Positions 9,472 to 18,692 of a stretch of 33,124 nucleotides of DNA are shown here, one piece after another (positions within the stretch are counted from its first letter, which is position 1; the number at the start of each line of letters is the position of its first letter). The notes below the pieces were generated by a model. That model saw nothing but the letters and a program-made list of their open reading frames with translations, did not search any database and was not told the origin of the DNA. The translations under genes and the position numbers were made by a program. This stretch comes from Gracilaria caudata (Eukaryota; Rhodophyta; Florideophyceae; Gracilariales; Gracilariaceae): contig JASCIV010000192.1 of NCBI GenBank assembly GCA_030374735.1, positions 1 to 33,124 on the forward strand, read 5' to 3'.

Positions 9472-11168
9472 ATGAGTGAAGAGGTTATCTTTGTGCAATC
9501 GGACAACGCTCTTGGACACCTTCCGGACTTCATCGTCCAAGTTGATGAGCCGGTATGGAACGTCATCGTGTTTATCTGCTTGAACCTCCTTGCTTTGCCC
9601 ATTCTGGAACTTCTAAGCGACAAATTCGTTCGAAAAACGGCGTCGTCGAAGATTGTCGAGAAAGAGAAAGTTCTGTTATCCGACACAAGATTGGGAATTC
9701 TAGCGCTGTATTCTACTTCCTGCGGTCGCTACACGTACCGGCACGTGCTGTGTATGATAACTCTCGGTTTGCTGGTTATTTTCATCTAGACATTTATTGA
9801 GTTCTGCAGTTCGCCAACCGAGCTGAGCATACAAACGAGAACCCAGGTGTGGCAAACAGTTGAACAACGAAACTATTCGTACATTCTTGAAGGGAATCAA
9901 GGGGCAAATGGTACAGCGCTCAGCAATGGCGCAAGGCCTGGCAATGGCCAAGGAAACGATCCCAGAAGGCCACGAGGCAACAACGCATCCGATGGCGTTG
10001 TGAGCGTAAGAGAGGAACAGTTGGAATCAATTTTACACTCCAAGGGCTGAATTTTCGGTGGAGAAGCGTTCGACCTTCGCAGAAACGACAGTGGAAGTAC
10101 AGGAACATTTGAACGTGTGATTAATTCACATTTCATGCGCACACGATTCTCCATATCGAATCAGTTTCTTTCAGGAGACAGTAGAAGCATTGTCTGCGAC
10201 TTTGCAGTATCCACACCGAGAAACACCATCGTTTGGATGCCAGCTGTTGGTAATCGGGATGGCGCACTGTTTACTGGTCCCTCTCGTGCACAAGCTTTAT
10301 GACAAAACGCCCGACCGAAGATGATCTGGCAGAGAAAATTGAGGTATGGAGACCAGGAGACTCGTTTTTTAATATGTATGGATATCGAAGAGGAGGAGGG
10401 CGTGTTATAAACAGAATAAGGGACGATGCATACACATGCATCCAACTGTTTGAGGACGATGACTGCGAAGATACCTGTGAGGCAGTTGCCTGCGCAGTGT
10501 ATGCAGCCCGGAATTTGACACTTTTCTTTGGGTTTGGAGAAGGCTCGGTCGAAAGTTGGGAAGACGGGAGCAGGATAGTACGCATCGGACGTTGGAGAAT
10601 GGAGACCAGACAGAGATTAGGCCGCGTTCTCAACGCGACAAGACAAACTGCGTTTGGTGAAAGATCGCTCAGATTTGTTTTGAGAGCATTCCAGGAAGGA
10701 CATGCGCATGGAAGTGAAAACGAAGTGGTGGAAGGGAAACGCGTAGAAACAATGTCAAAATGCGTTCATACCATTGTTAGGGAGGCTCGCTTGAATTCGG
10801 ATGAGCGTGTGCAAGCAAATGCGTTTCTGCAGCCGACGACGGACATGATTGAACAAGTGCCGACGGTGACGGTTCTTGTGGCCATCCCTGTGGGCTTGTT
10901 TGGGCTGATTGTGGTTGCACTGTTGATTGTCATTAGTAAACTGGACGCAAAAATCAGGGAGAAGGCCAGAACGCAGTCGGTAGCGAAGGGTGATATGACT
11001 GTGGACACGAGTATGCAGTGGTTTCGAAACGACTTCGTGCACCTGCTGGAGCGCCACGGCGTGAACGCTATACTGGAAGATGTGTCATTGCGGCTGGTGG
11101 CCACAGACGGCCCGAAGCGCCGCCTGCAGCTGTTGCCAGACCTCAGCTCCATCAGCAAGCAACCGTGA
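9472..11168 (+). CDS. two-span membrane protein of unknown family (at least four exons)
   Basis: The unspliced sequence is broken by in-frame stops, but introns at about 9750..9846, 10000..10082 and 10250..10332 restore one frame of 477 residues: exons 9472..9749, 9847..9999, 10083..10249 and 10333..11168. The last two introns give exact phase matches; the first donor is uncertain (GTGTAT at 9750, or GTACCG at 9735). Residues about 28-47 form a hydrophobic span (NVIVFICLNLLALPILELL). A long region with N-glycosylation sequons and several Cys (DDDCEDTCEAVACAVY) follows. A second strong span (VTVLVAIPVGLFGLIVVALL) precedes a cytoplasmic-looking tail of about 80 residues. An upstream exon 9327..9370, spliced to 9441 in frame, could extend the N-terminus by 25 residues. 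I do not recognise the family. The arrangement suggests a large extracytoplasmic domain between the two spans. Confidence 0.65.
9750..9846 (+). other. intron 1 of the membrane-protein gene (donor uncertain)
   Basis: It must remove the stops at 9787 and 9824 and shift the frame. The acceptor GAACCCAG|G at 9846, with the branch-like GAGCTGAGC about 20 bases before it, is well supported. The donor GTGTAT at 9750 keeps frame, but GTACCG at 9735 and GTATTC at 9708 also do. Confidence 0.4.
10000..10082 (+). other. intron 2 of the membrane-protein gene, 83 nt
   Basis: Donor GTGAGC, acceptor TTCGCAG, branch-like GGGCTGAAT. Its removal eliminates the stop at 10048-10050 and moves the frame correctly into exon 3. 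Confidence 0.65.
10250..10332 (+). other. intron 3 of the membrane-protein gene, 83 nt
   Basis: Donor TTG|GTAATC, acceptor CTGGCAG. Its removal joins the frame ending in NTIVWMPAV to the long last exon beginning EKIEVWRPG. The unspliced upstream frame would stop at 10302. Confidence 0.7.
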
Positions 11169-11516
11169 TTTGCTGTACTGATTTACTGCATGCCAGATGG
11201 TTAAGTTCGTTAAACGAAAACTTTTTGAGGTGCATATGATCATGATGACGCAGTCTGGCAGTAGTGACGATCCCGGGACACCGGAGAATGAGGCTAAGAG
11301 GTCTGTGCCCCTTTCCTTTGTAAGTTTGATTGATAGCTTCGCATACAGTGACGGATACGTCTCATACGTACGCATCAGAATGAAACCTTACCGAGTACAA
11401 CGCAAGCAAATTCAAGTTGAACGTGAAAGGCATGCGCCAGTGGTGAGGTTGCCGTAACGCATCTGCAGTGGGCAACGTCCTATGAAGGTATGCCGACAGT
11501 GTCAAATGTTAGAGCC

Positions 11517-11531
11517 TCGCTCAATGAGCGA
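11517..11531. repeat. near-perfect palindrome TCGCTCA-A-TGAGCGA
   Basis: Seven-base arms around one base, extended outwards by further pairing with one mismatch. It lies in the 3' flank of the membrane-protein gene. Confidence 0.7.
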
Positions 11532-12003
11532 AGCCACTGAAAAATCTTTGAATCAAATACCGAAAACTCTTTAAAAATTCTGCAGCACAAGCTTTAGGGC
11601 GCGACGGTGAACAATAAATGCTTCAACCCTTCGTCGGAACTGCTGCTTTCTTCATCAGGTTTGAGTAGAAATCACCATTGTGTTTGACAAAGACTCTGTA
11701 GAGCAACTGGAACATTTTTGGCTCCGTGACTCCTTCCTGGATTTACGCTCTAAATCTCATGCGCACGCAAATGCTGCCACAACAGCGCGAGCGGTTGGAC
11801 AGAACTTTTCGTTTCCTGTTTAACATATAGAATGTTGATTCGAAATTGAAACAATCAATTTCCCCAGAGGCCAGTTGATCGCTTGTTATGGAATTGCTCT
11901 CCATGACAATGCCAGAGACAACTCAAGCTTGGAAACGCGTCACCAAATGCGAGCTTGTATGGGAGACCAAAATTGCAAAAAAGTGAGGAAGAAGAACGCT
12001 ATC

Positions 12004-12067
12004 GAGCTAAGCTTTCTTCTTCTTCTTTATTGTGAGCTAAGCTTTCATATTGTTGAAATTGAGCTAA
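12004..12067 (+). repeat. spaced direct repeats of GAGCTAA(GCTTTC)
   Basis: GAGCTAAGCTTTC occurs at 12004-12016 and again exactly 30 bases on at 12034-12046. The shorter GAGCTAA follows at 12061-12067. The array sits just upstream of the TATA element of the GST gene, so it may be a promoter element. Confidence 0.75.
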
Positions 12068-12077
12068 ATATCTGATA

Positions 12078-12092
12078 GCGCTATATAAGCGC
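12078..12092 (+). promoter_or_regulatory. TATA box inside a GCGCT/AGCGC inverted repeat
   Basis: GCGCTATATAAGCGC places TATATAA between complementary five-base arms. It lies 75-89 bases before the first GST exon at 12167 and is the best core-promoter candidate in the window. Confidence 0.6.
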
Positions 12093-12166
12093 AAGACAGA
12101 GCCTTGTAGTGCTAAGGCCGATTGGCCGCCGGCAGGCAACGACACACTATAAGAGGGTATTAGAGA

Positions 12167-12879
12167 ATGTCGTCACTGAAACTAACGTACTTCAGATATA
12201 GGGTAAGCAGATAGTATTCCCACTGCTGTCAATCCTTAACCCACTGAGAACGCATACTGACACGGACTGCAATTACTACATGATGGGACTGGCGCAGGCA
12301 AGGGGAGAGCCGATTCGACTGGCTCTGAGCATCGGAAAGAAGCAGTTTGAAGATGAACGAATCGAACCGAGTGACGGGAAGGAATGGTCTAAAAAGACGC
12401 CATATGGCAGTCTGCCTACGTTGGAAGTAGATGGACATTTGTTCGCTCAGAGCAAGGCTATCCTACGTTATATTGGGAAAATAACTGGTACTTATCCGTC
12501 AAACGCGCTTACAGCGCTTCAGGTGGATGAAGTACTGGACACAGTGGAGGACATCGTCAAAATCTTATTCCAAAACTTTTTCAGCGAAGAGGAGATGAAA
12601 CAGGCACGCGAAAATGCGCTGAAGGAAGCGTTTCCTCGTTATTTTGGAGGGCTGGAGCGTCGGGTAGAGGCGTTTGCAGGCGGTCCGTTTATCACGGGGG
12701 ACAAGGTCAGTATCGCGGATCTTTACCTCGGCACTCTCATCAACGCTGTTTTGCATGGGGAAGTGAAGTACATCGAGGCGGATTGTATGCACAAGTACGA
12801 GAAGATCATGAGCGCACACAGGGCCACTATGGGTATCGCGAAGGTGGTGGAGTGGTATGAGGAGCATCCAATGGAATAA
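12167..12879 (+). CDS. glutathione S-transferase, sigma/alpha-like (two exons)
   Basis: Exons 12167..12202 (12 codons) and 12298..12879 join to a 205-residue soluble enzyme. GSTs conjugate glutathione to electrophiles or reduce peroxides. The splice (intron 12203..12297, 95 nt, GTAAGC to GCGCAG, phase 0) restores the N-terminal signature: TYFRYR joined to ARGEPIRLAL, equivalent to the YFxxRGRAEPIR block with the catalytic tyrosine at residue 8. The SLPTLEVDGHLFAQSKAILRY stretch supplies the cis-Pro and Ser that bind the glutathione gamma-glutamyl group. ITGDKVSIADLYLG is the conserved N-capping box of the C-terminal domain. Length fits the family. Starting instead at the ATG inside the intron (12280) would lose the catalytic tyrosine, which argues for the spliced model. 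Confidence 0.88.
12203..12297 (+). other. intron of the GST gene, 95 nt
   Basis: Donor AGG|GTAAGC and acceptor GGCGCAG|GCA, phase 0, with a branch-like CATACTGACA. Removal gives the complete GST N-terminal motif. Confidence 0.8.
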
Positions 12880-13399
12880 CAGGTTGGCAACAGGGCGTAA
12901 GAAGGTTAGGCTCGACCAGTGGGGATGCTGCTCATGTTCGGGTACGACGGTGCAAGGTTCACGCTCTTTACAAGGTAATATCACCCAGCGGCTCAAGCTC
13001 AATGACGTCACAAAACTGAGGTGCATCGTCCTACCACTGCAGTTCCGAAGGACAAAACAATTTGCGCTCACGAGCGGCCCACGTCAGGGTGTCTGCACCG
13101 AGGAGATGGCAAGCGCCCATTGGCCCATGCGTGGGGCGCTCCTCGTCGCCGCCCATCAAAAAATATCGCGCGTCATCAATTCGCACAGCACCTCGTTGCG
13201 AACGCTCCTACGTTTCGCTCTGCCAGCAGTGGTACATTGCCATCGCCCGCCCTCCGCGCTTTACATGTCCAACGGGCCCGCCGCTGGTCCCCACCGTGCA
13301 CGCGTCTCGCTCCACCCATCGCCGTTTACTCACGGTCTCGTTCACGCGCCGCCCTCTCCCTCGTTAACTCGGCGGTCGCCGTGCTTCGCGCGTTCGAAA
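12880..13399. promoter_or_regulatory. GST 3' flank and flippase promoter/leader
   Basis: The flippase frame stays open through this stretch but the translated residues look non-coding (Pro/Arg/His-rich) and no P4-ATPase has a matching extension. A perfect TGACGTCA lies at 13003-13010. Confidence 0.5.
13003..13010. promoter_or_regulatory. CRE-type bZIP site TGACGTCA
   Basis: A perfect eight-base palindrome typical of ATF/CREB-like bZIP binding, about 390 bases upstream of the flippase start. A bZIP factor is encoded at the left of the window, but a link is only conjecture. Confidence 0.45.
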
Positions 13400-16300
13400 A
13401 TGGAGCGCGACACCGTGCCGCATGCTTCCGCCAAAGATTTGGAGCAACCTTCTATAAGTCGCTCTCGCTCGCTCTTCTCGAAGCGCGCGTCTCAGATTTC
13501 GCCGGAGGAGGCGGAAGACCAAGCGAGTGGGATTCGTTACGTGCGAATCAATGACCATGACACAAATGTGTCCCGGAACTTCATCTCCAACCAGTTGCGC
13601 ACCGCCAAGTACACGCCGCTGAACATGATCCCAAAGGCGTTGTTTGAGCAATTCCGTCGCGTCGCCAACTTTTACTTTCTTGCCATTGCCATTATATCCT
13701 TCATACCAGGCGTTTCACCTTCGACACCAGCGGCAAACGTGCTCCCGTTGTTGGTTGTCGTTGGCTTTGGTTTTGCTCGCGACGTTTACGAGGATGGGAA
13801 GCGCTCTGCCGAAGACCGGCGTCAAAATGCGGAGAAACAACTTATTCTTGCCAGAAGACCTATGAAAGTTGACACAGTTGATCGTCAGGTCTCGCTTGTT
13901 TCCAAGAATGTCACTCAGAACCTCACCAAGTTGGGACTCGAACCAGATAATCATCGTGTTGTAGCTTCGCGAAACATTACCGTCGGAGACATTGTGCTTG
14001 TGCGAAAGGGAGACGTGTTTCCGTGTGATATGGTTCCCCTTTACTCCTCAGGAGATGGCGGCATTTCGTACGTTTCCACGGCCAACCTTGATGGAGAATC
14101 CAATCTCAAACGAATTCTTTGTGCTTCCCCAACAGCCGACTTGAAGAATCCTTCCGAACTCTTCAGTCTTCGCGGTAAGATTCGCGCACAAGCGCCTGCC
14201 ACAGCTCTTCACGAATTTGAGGCGTCCATTATGCTGGCTGGCGAAGAAGCCGCACCGCTTGGTGCCTCCAATCTTTTTCTTCGCGGAAGCATTCTTAGGA
14301 ATACTGATTATGTTTATGGAATAGCTGTGTATACTGGATTTGACACAAAGGTTGCGCTCAATATGCGCAATCCGCCGAGTAAGATGGGAAACGTTGAGAG
14401 AAAACTGAACTGGATTGTGTTCATGCTTTTCATCATTCTGGCTATCTTGGTGTTTTCTACTTCTGGAGCAGCAGCTATTTTGCAGGGAAACCAGGGTTCT
14501 GGTCAGTGGTACATGGGCGACTTCCGGGACCGTGATGCGGGTTCCACTTTCGCGAGGAGTTTGGGTACTTTTGTAATTCTGTTCTCCACTTTTATTCCAG
14601 TCTCCCTTTTCGTTACACTTGAGTTTATTCGCGTCATTCAGGCTTTGTTTATGTCTGCGGACTATAGAATGAAGACCAAAGGCAGGTCAGTGGCGGCACG
14701 TGCCACTAACCTCAACGAAACCCTGGGCGAGATTGAACACGTTCTCAGCGACAAGACCGGTACCCTCACTGAGAACGAAATGCGATATATCGCCTGTTCT
14801 GCAGGCGGCCGAATTTATAACATTCGCAAAAAGAGAAGGGCCATGCACGACGCAGTTAAGCGAAATGTGGGACCGGTTAAGCTCCTGCTTCTTGCAATGG
14901 CTTTGACTCATAGCGTAGTGCCGGAGCCGAAATCGGAAGACGACCAAGTACCAGAGGACAGCGATGACGATAAGAAAAAGAAGCATAAGCGCTTCCGAGG
15001 GTCAAAACAAAAGAACAGAATGAAGAAGGCTGAAGCGTTAAACGCTGACACCGACGGTTCTGATGATGATCTGCCGTCCTATCAAGGACAGAGTCCTGAT
15101 GAGGTGGCTTTAGTTACCTCTGCGCGAGAGTACGGAATTGCTCTTCTGAAGCGCACGCTTGACACCTTAGTCATCAAGAATATCGATACTGAGGAGAACT
15201 ACACTGTTCTGGCCGAACTGGAGTTTAACTCGGACAGAAAAAGGATGAGTATGATTCTCAGGTGCCCTGATGGCAAGATTCGAATGTATACAAAGGGTGC
15301 TGATACGATTATGATTCCTCTGTTGAGGAAGAACATTGACGTGGACCTTGTGCAGAACCATATTGACGAATTTGCGAAGGAAGGATTGCGAACTCTAGTG
15401 TTTGCGTATCGCGAGTTCACGCCAGCGGAATTCAATCCGTGGTACGAAAGATTTCAGGAAGCTAGTAACTCGCTTGATGACCGTGAGGCCAAGGTATCTG
15501 CTGTTAGCGCTGAAATCGAAACTGACCTGCAGTTCATTGCAACCACGGCTGTCGAGGACAAGCTACAGGATAAGGTACCGGAAACAATCAAGTTTTTGCG
15601 TGAGGCTGGTGTGAAGCTGTGGGTTCTTACAGGTGACAAGCGTGAGACCGCCGAGAATATTGGTTACTCAGCAAACCTATTGGATCGTAACATGGACGTG
15701 GTGCATATCAAGGGCTCGAACTCGAGGGAGATTCAGGAACAGTTGAACCGAACATTGGACAGGCACATTCTTGATTCGGAGCCTCAACCCCTGGAACGAA
15801 CGAGAAGTTCTTCGATTGCCAGTCTTGCACGTCGACTTTCATTGCGCGACCGCAAGGCACAGCATGTGGAAGAAAAGGAGCTGGGGATCATTATCGATGG
15901 AAAATCTTTGAGTTTTGCTATTGAAGACCATGCTGAATTGTTCATGGCTCTGTCAGACCATACCAAGGTAGTGATTTGCTGTCGTGTGACTCCGCTGCAA
16001 AAAGCGCTTGTAGTCCGGCTAGTGCGAGAAGAGAGAAAGTCCATCACGTTGGCAATTGGCGATGGTGGAAACGACGTGTCCATGATCCAGGAAGCTCATA
16101 TTGGCGTGGGAATTTACGGAAAGGAAGGAACGCAGGCGGCGAGATCTGCTGACTATGCAGTTGGCGAATTCAAGCACTTGCTGCGTTTAACTGCGTTGCA
16201 TGGACGTTTTTCGGTTGTAAGAACGGCTGGAATGATCAACTTGAGCTTTTACAAGAACATCTTTTTCACGCTTACGCAAGTCTTATTCCAGGCGTTTTCT

Positions 16301-16945
16301 TTCGCCAGTGGTGTAACTTTCAACAACCAGTGGATCACATCGGCGTTCAATGTGATTGTAACCTCTGCGTCACCTTTCCTGTACGGTATCTTCGAGAGGG
16401 ATGTGGATGAAGCGACTGCTATCCGATTCCCTTCTGTGTACGCTTCAAATCGTGACAAGAAGCTGTTTTCCATCAGAAGCTTTTTGGAGTACACAATTCT
16501 GTACGGATTGTGGCATGCGGTTGTGGTGTTCTTCGGGGTGTATCTTTTGTTCGGATATCTGAGAATCGCTTTCACTGACGGGAGGGACAGTGGCTTTTTC
16601 TTGGTGGGACTGGCAAACTCGACCATCGTGACACTTATGACTCTGTTCAAAATCCTGCTACATTCGCACACGTTGAACTGGATCGTTTTGCTGCTGATGG
16701 TTTTGTCGGTAGGGGTATTCTTTGCTGTTGTGCCGTTGTCGATCGCGCTGTTCAATGAGTTCCCCATGGAAGGACAGTTGCGTATGCTGTTCTCGTCGCC
16801 AACGTTCTACCTTGCAGCATTCGTGATTATGGTGGGGGCGTTCTTTTTGGACTTTATTGTGTTGTCTACTCGCCAACTGTTGACGCCGAACATTGTGGAC
16901 CGATTACGGGTTTGGGAGCGCGATGTGAGGCGGAAGAAGCTGTAA
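13400..16945 (+). CDS. P4-type ATPase, phospholipid flippase
   Basis: Predicted 1181-residue integral membrane pump of the secretory or plasma membrane system that moves aminophospholipids to the cytosolic leaflet. The N-terminal flippase block NFISNQLRTAKYTPLNMIPK and FRRVANFYFL are clear. The actuator motif is DGESNLKR (Asp231), where P4 enzymes usually read DGETNLK. The phosphorylated aspartate is Asp451 in LSDKTGTLTENEM. YQGQSPDEVALV is the nucleotide-domain signature, and GDGGNDVSMIQEAHIGVG begins at residue 887. FIPVSLFVTLE in the fourth span corresponds to the P4 PISL motif. About ten spans are expected; six lie after residue 930. A Lys/Asp-rich insertion precedes the SPDE motif. I use the ATG at 13400 (AAAATGG context). 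Most members need a CDC50 subunit, which is not encoded here. Confidence 0.93.
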   Translation: MERDTVPHASAKDLEQPSISRSRSLFSKRASQISPEEAEDQASGIRYVRINDHDTNVSRNFISNQLRTAKYTPLNMIPKALFEQFRRVANFYFLAIAIISFIPGVSPSTPAANVLPLLVVVGFGFARDVYEDGKRSAEDRRQNAEKQLILARRPMKVDTVDRQVSLVSKNVTQNLTKLGLEPDNHRVVASRNITVGDIVLVRKGDVFPCDMVPLYSSGDGGISYVSTANLDGESNLKRILCASPTADLKNPSELFSLRGKIRAQAPATALHEFEASIMLAGEEAAPLGASNLFLRGSILRNTDYVYGIAVYTGFDTKVALNMRNPPSKMGNVERKLNWIVFMLFIILAILVFSTSGAAAILQGNQGSGQWYMGDFRDRDAGSTFARSLGTFVILFSTFIPVSLFVTLEFIRVIQALFMSADYRMKTKGRSVAARATNLNETLGEIEHVLSDKTGTLTENEMRYIACSAGGRIYNIRKKRRAMHDAVKRNVGPVKLLLLAMALTHSVVPEPKSEDDQVPEDSDDDKKKKHKRFRGSKQKNRMKKAEALNADTDGSDDDLPSYQGQSPDEVALVTSAREYGIALLKRTLDTLVIKNIDTEENYTVLAELEFNSDRKRMSMILRCPDGKIRMYTKGADTIMIPLLRKNIDVDLVQNHIDEFAKEGLRTLVFAYREFTPAEFNPWYERFQEASNSLDDREAKVSAVSAEIETDLQFIATTAVEDKLQDKVPETIKFLREAGVKLWVLTGDKRETAENIGYSANLLDRNMDVVHIKGSNSREIQEQLNRTLDRHILDSEPQPLERTRSSSIASLARRLSLRDRKAQHVEEKELGIIIDGKSLSFAIEDHAELFMALSDHTKVVICCRVTPLQKALVVRLVREERKSITLAIGDGGNDVSMIQEAHIGVGIYGKEGTQAARSADYAVGEFKHLLRLTALHGRFSVVRTAGMINLSFYKNIFFTLTQVLFQAFSFASGVTFNNQWITSAFNVIVTSASPFLYGIFERDVDEATAIRFPSVYASNRDKKLFSIRSFLEYTILYGLWHAVVVFFGVYLLFGYLRIAFTDGRDSGFFLVGLANSTIVTLMTLFKILLHSHTLNWIVLLLMVLSVGVFFAVVPLSIALFNEFPMEGQLRMLFSSPTFYLAAFVIMVGAFFLDFIVLSTRQLLTPNIVDRLRVWERDVRRKKL

Positions 16946-17294
16946 CTTTAGAGAGACCGCGCATGCAGATAGTGTGCATGTGACAGGAATCAATGTAGAG
17001 AAGTACAGGGTGTATTTGCCGAAATCATGCTGTAATCGGAACTGTGCATGGACAAAACAGAATGCGAGCGCGAACTCCTCGCGGCTATCTAGAAACGAAG
17101 CTGAACGGGACCAAGGACCTAGCACTGAATGCGTTCTGAAGTGCTTTCGAAGCGAGCAGCGCGCATCGCCACGCGGACCGATGTGGCTCGCTGACGTTAC
17201 GGTGTGCGCGCGCGCGACGGCCGCGTAACCATCGTCATTCTGTAGTTTCGGACAGTACGACGGTACTCTGTAACGGCGCGGCACCGTACCGTGA

Positions 17295-17327
17295 CGCGCG
17301 ACGTGCGCGCGCGCGCGCGCGTCGCGC
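17295..17327. repeat. alternating CG tract within an inverted repeat
   Basis: GCGCGACG and CGTCGCGC flank a 17-base GCGCGC run (17305-17321). Alternating purine-pyrimidine sequence of this kind can adopt Z-DNA. It lies about 170-200 bases upstream of the syntaxin ATG. Confidence 0.7.
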
Positions 17328-17328
17328 A

Positions 17329-17343
17329 CACGTGGGGCACGTG
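17329..17343. promoter_or_regulatory. two CACGTG boxes, nine bases apart
   Basis: CACGTG at 17329-17334 and at 17338-17343, a typical bHLH or plant-type G-box core. Their tandem spacing upstream of the syntaxin gene suggests a regulatory element. Confidence 0.45.
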
Positions 17344-17496
17344 AGCGGCGAAATCACTTGCAACGCGCGCGCCTGCGTTTCGAGGCGCCTGGCGCCCCAT
17401 GCGCCATACCTTGACTTATTTCAAGCGCGCGCCGCTGGGGGCGTTCCCCACGCTCGTCACCGCGCGTTGCCACACGCCACGCTGCGCTGCCTTCAA

Positions 17497-18327
17497 ATGT
17501 CGTTCGGGGATGTGGCGCTGACGCTTCCTGCCGCCGACGCGCAGTCCGCTCCGGCTATCTCCGAGCTGCAGCGCTTGCTCAAGCCGCTCGCCGCCAACAA
17601 TGCCGCGCTCAGAGACACCACCAAGGCGCTGTTGCCCCCGCACGCGAGCCCGTCGCCGGACCTCAAGCGAGTGCGCGCGCTGCGGGAGCAGAACCGACAG
17701 ATTGCGCGCGCCGCGGCGTCGTTGGTGACCGCGATTGACGCAAGATTGGCCGCTGCCTCGCCGCAGGTTGTGCAGAAAGCAACCACCGCGAAGAAGGAGT
17801 TTCAGTTTCATCTGGATGACTTCTCGGACGCCCTGCAACAGAGTATCCATGCCGAGAGGCAGTATGTGCAGTCCGGTCACGAGCTGCATGCTGAGGAGCG
17901 TAGCAGACAACAAATGGAGAACGAGGCTGCTTTGCAACAGGAACAGCACACGCTTACAACAGCCTCGGAAACCGATCCGTTGCTGCGGACTGCGCAGCGC
18001 ACGGAGAGAGAAAGAGCCACTCTTCGCGAATTGTCCACCAATCAGAGCCTAGCGAGGGAAACAAACCAGGTCCTGGGCGAGGTGCAGACGTCCATTGACG
18101 ACGTTCACACCATCTTTAAGGATTTGGCTGTCATGGTTGGTGACCAAAGCACTCAGGTGGAATATGTGGAAGTGGCTGTGGCTGAATCCGCGCAGGATGT
18201 GCATCGCGCACAACGGGAGTTGCAGAAGACAAAGAAAAGACACGAACGTAATAAGCGTTTCTTTTTCTTGGCTCTTATAACCGTTGCGTTGATCATCGCC
18301 TTGATCCTTATTCTATTGTTGAGCTAA
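17497..18327 (+). CDS. Qa-SNARE, syntaxin family (endosomal/vacuolar type likely)
   Basis: Predicted 276-residue tail-anchored membrane-fusion protein. An N-terminal helical region (residues 15-150), consistent with an Habc three-helix bundle, is followed by a SNARE motif from about residue 180 (ARETNQVLGEVQTSIDDVHT). In it, IFKDLAVMVGDQ places the zero-layer glutamine at Gln217, defining a Q-SNARE; the pattern is that of syntaxins (Qa). A basic KKRHERNKRFFF precedes a C-terminal anchor, residues 255-276, ending LILLLS. Length and layout resemble the syntaxin-7/Pep12/Vam3 group, but membrane assignment is inference. I use the ATG at 17497 (TTCAAATG); the open frame upstream looks non-coding. 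Single exon. Confidence 0.88.
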   Translation: MSFGDVALTLPAADAQSAPAISELQRLLKPLAANNAALRDTTKALLPPHASPSPDLKRVRALREQNRQIARAAASLVTAIDARLAAASPQVVQKATTAKKEFQFHLDDFSDALQQSIHAERQYVQSGHELHAEERSRQQMENEAALQQEQHTLTTASETDPLLRTAQRTERERATLRELSTNQSLARETNQVLGEVQTSIDDVHTIFKDLAVMVGDQSTQVEYVEVAVAESAQDVHRAQRELQKTKKRHERNKRFFFLALITVALIIALILILLLS

Positions 18328-18692
18328 CTTCTTCAGTGCTTCGAATCATTTGCTGCCTCGCTAACAATTTGGCTTGCTTTAACTGGTCGTCTGATTGCTG
18401 TAGTGCTGTCTTCGAACACACTTTTGCTATGGGAAATCACTCCACGTCCAAGATGTCTGTCGAGCACATCTCTATCTAGATAGTTGCAAGGCATTGTTTG
18501 TGCGACGTCTATTACCATTGTTTTTGTCGCAATCTACGGCATTCCCTACGTCCACTACTGGCCCCTTGTTCATACTTTACATGTAAATAACCCCAAGTAT
18601 AGCACAATCTATGTACTTGTCCGCTTGACGGACAACTCGATTGCATAGGCGAAGTCAGGAAAACCTGCCCTTTCGCCAAAGCATCGCAACTT
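18328..18692. other. space between convergent 3' ends
   Basis: No gene. Contains a 12-base palindrome CTATCTAGATAG (18472-18483) and a hairpin TTGTCCG-CTTGA-CGGACAA (18617-18635), which may fall in the 3' UTRs of the syntaxin and KA1-like genes. Confidence 0.5.
18617..18635. repeat. hairpin with seven-base stem in 3' flank
   Basis: TTGTCCG and CGGACAA are perfect complements around CTTGA. It lies about 60 bases beyond the stop of the leftward KA1-like gene, so it could form in its 3' UTR. Confidence 0.65.

Larger units (their letters stand above)
11169..12166. other. intergenic region upstream of the GST gene
   Basis: No convincing gene. An ATG-started frame at 11197..11457 (86 codons, basic and low in complexity) begins only 29 bases after the previous stop and probably lies in that gene's 3' UTR. 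The imperfect palindrome TCGCTCA-A-TGAGCGA is at 11517-11531. The right part carries spaced GAGCTAA repeats and a TATA element for the GST gene. Confidence 0.5.
16946..17496. promoter_or_regulatory. CpG-rich intergenic region upstream of the syntaxin gene
   Basis: No gene. The right half is very rich in CG steps, including an alternating run at 17305-17321, and carries two CACGTG boxes. The syntaxin frame is open here but the upstream residues are Arg/Ala-rich and unlike any SNARE. Confidence 0.5.

Noticed and set aside
10117..10302. Separate small gene inside the membrane-protein region
   Set aside because: The frame is explained as exon 3 plus read-through into intron 3 once the 83 nt introns are removed.
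12565..13071. 168-codon minus-strand frame
   Set aside because: It is antisense to the GST gene for most of its length; composition is not protein-like.
17416..17949. 177-codon minus-strand frame
   Set aside because: It is a shadow of the syntaxin gene in GC-rich sequence where stops are rare.
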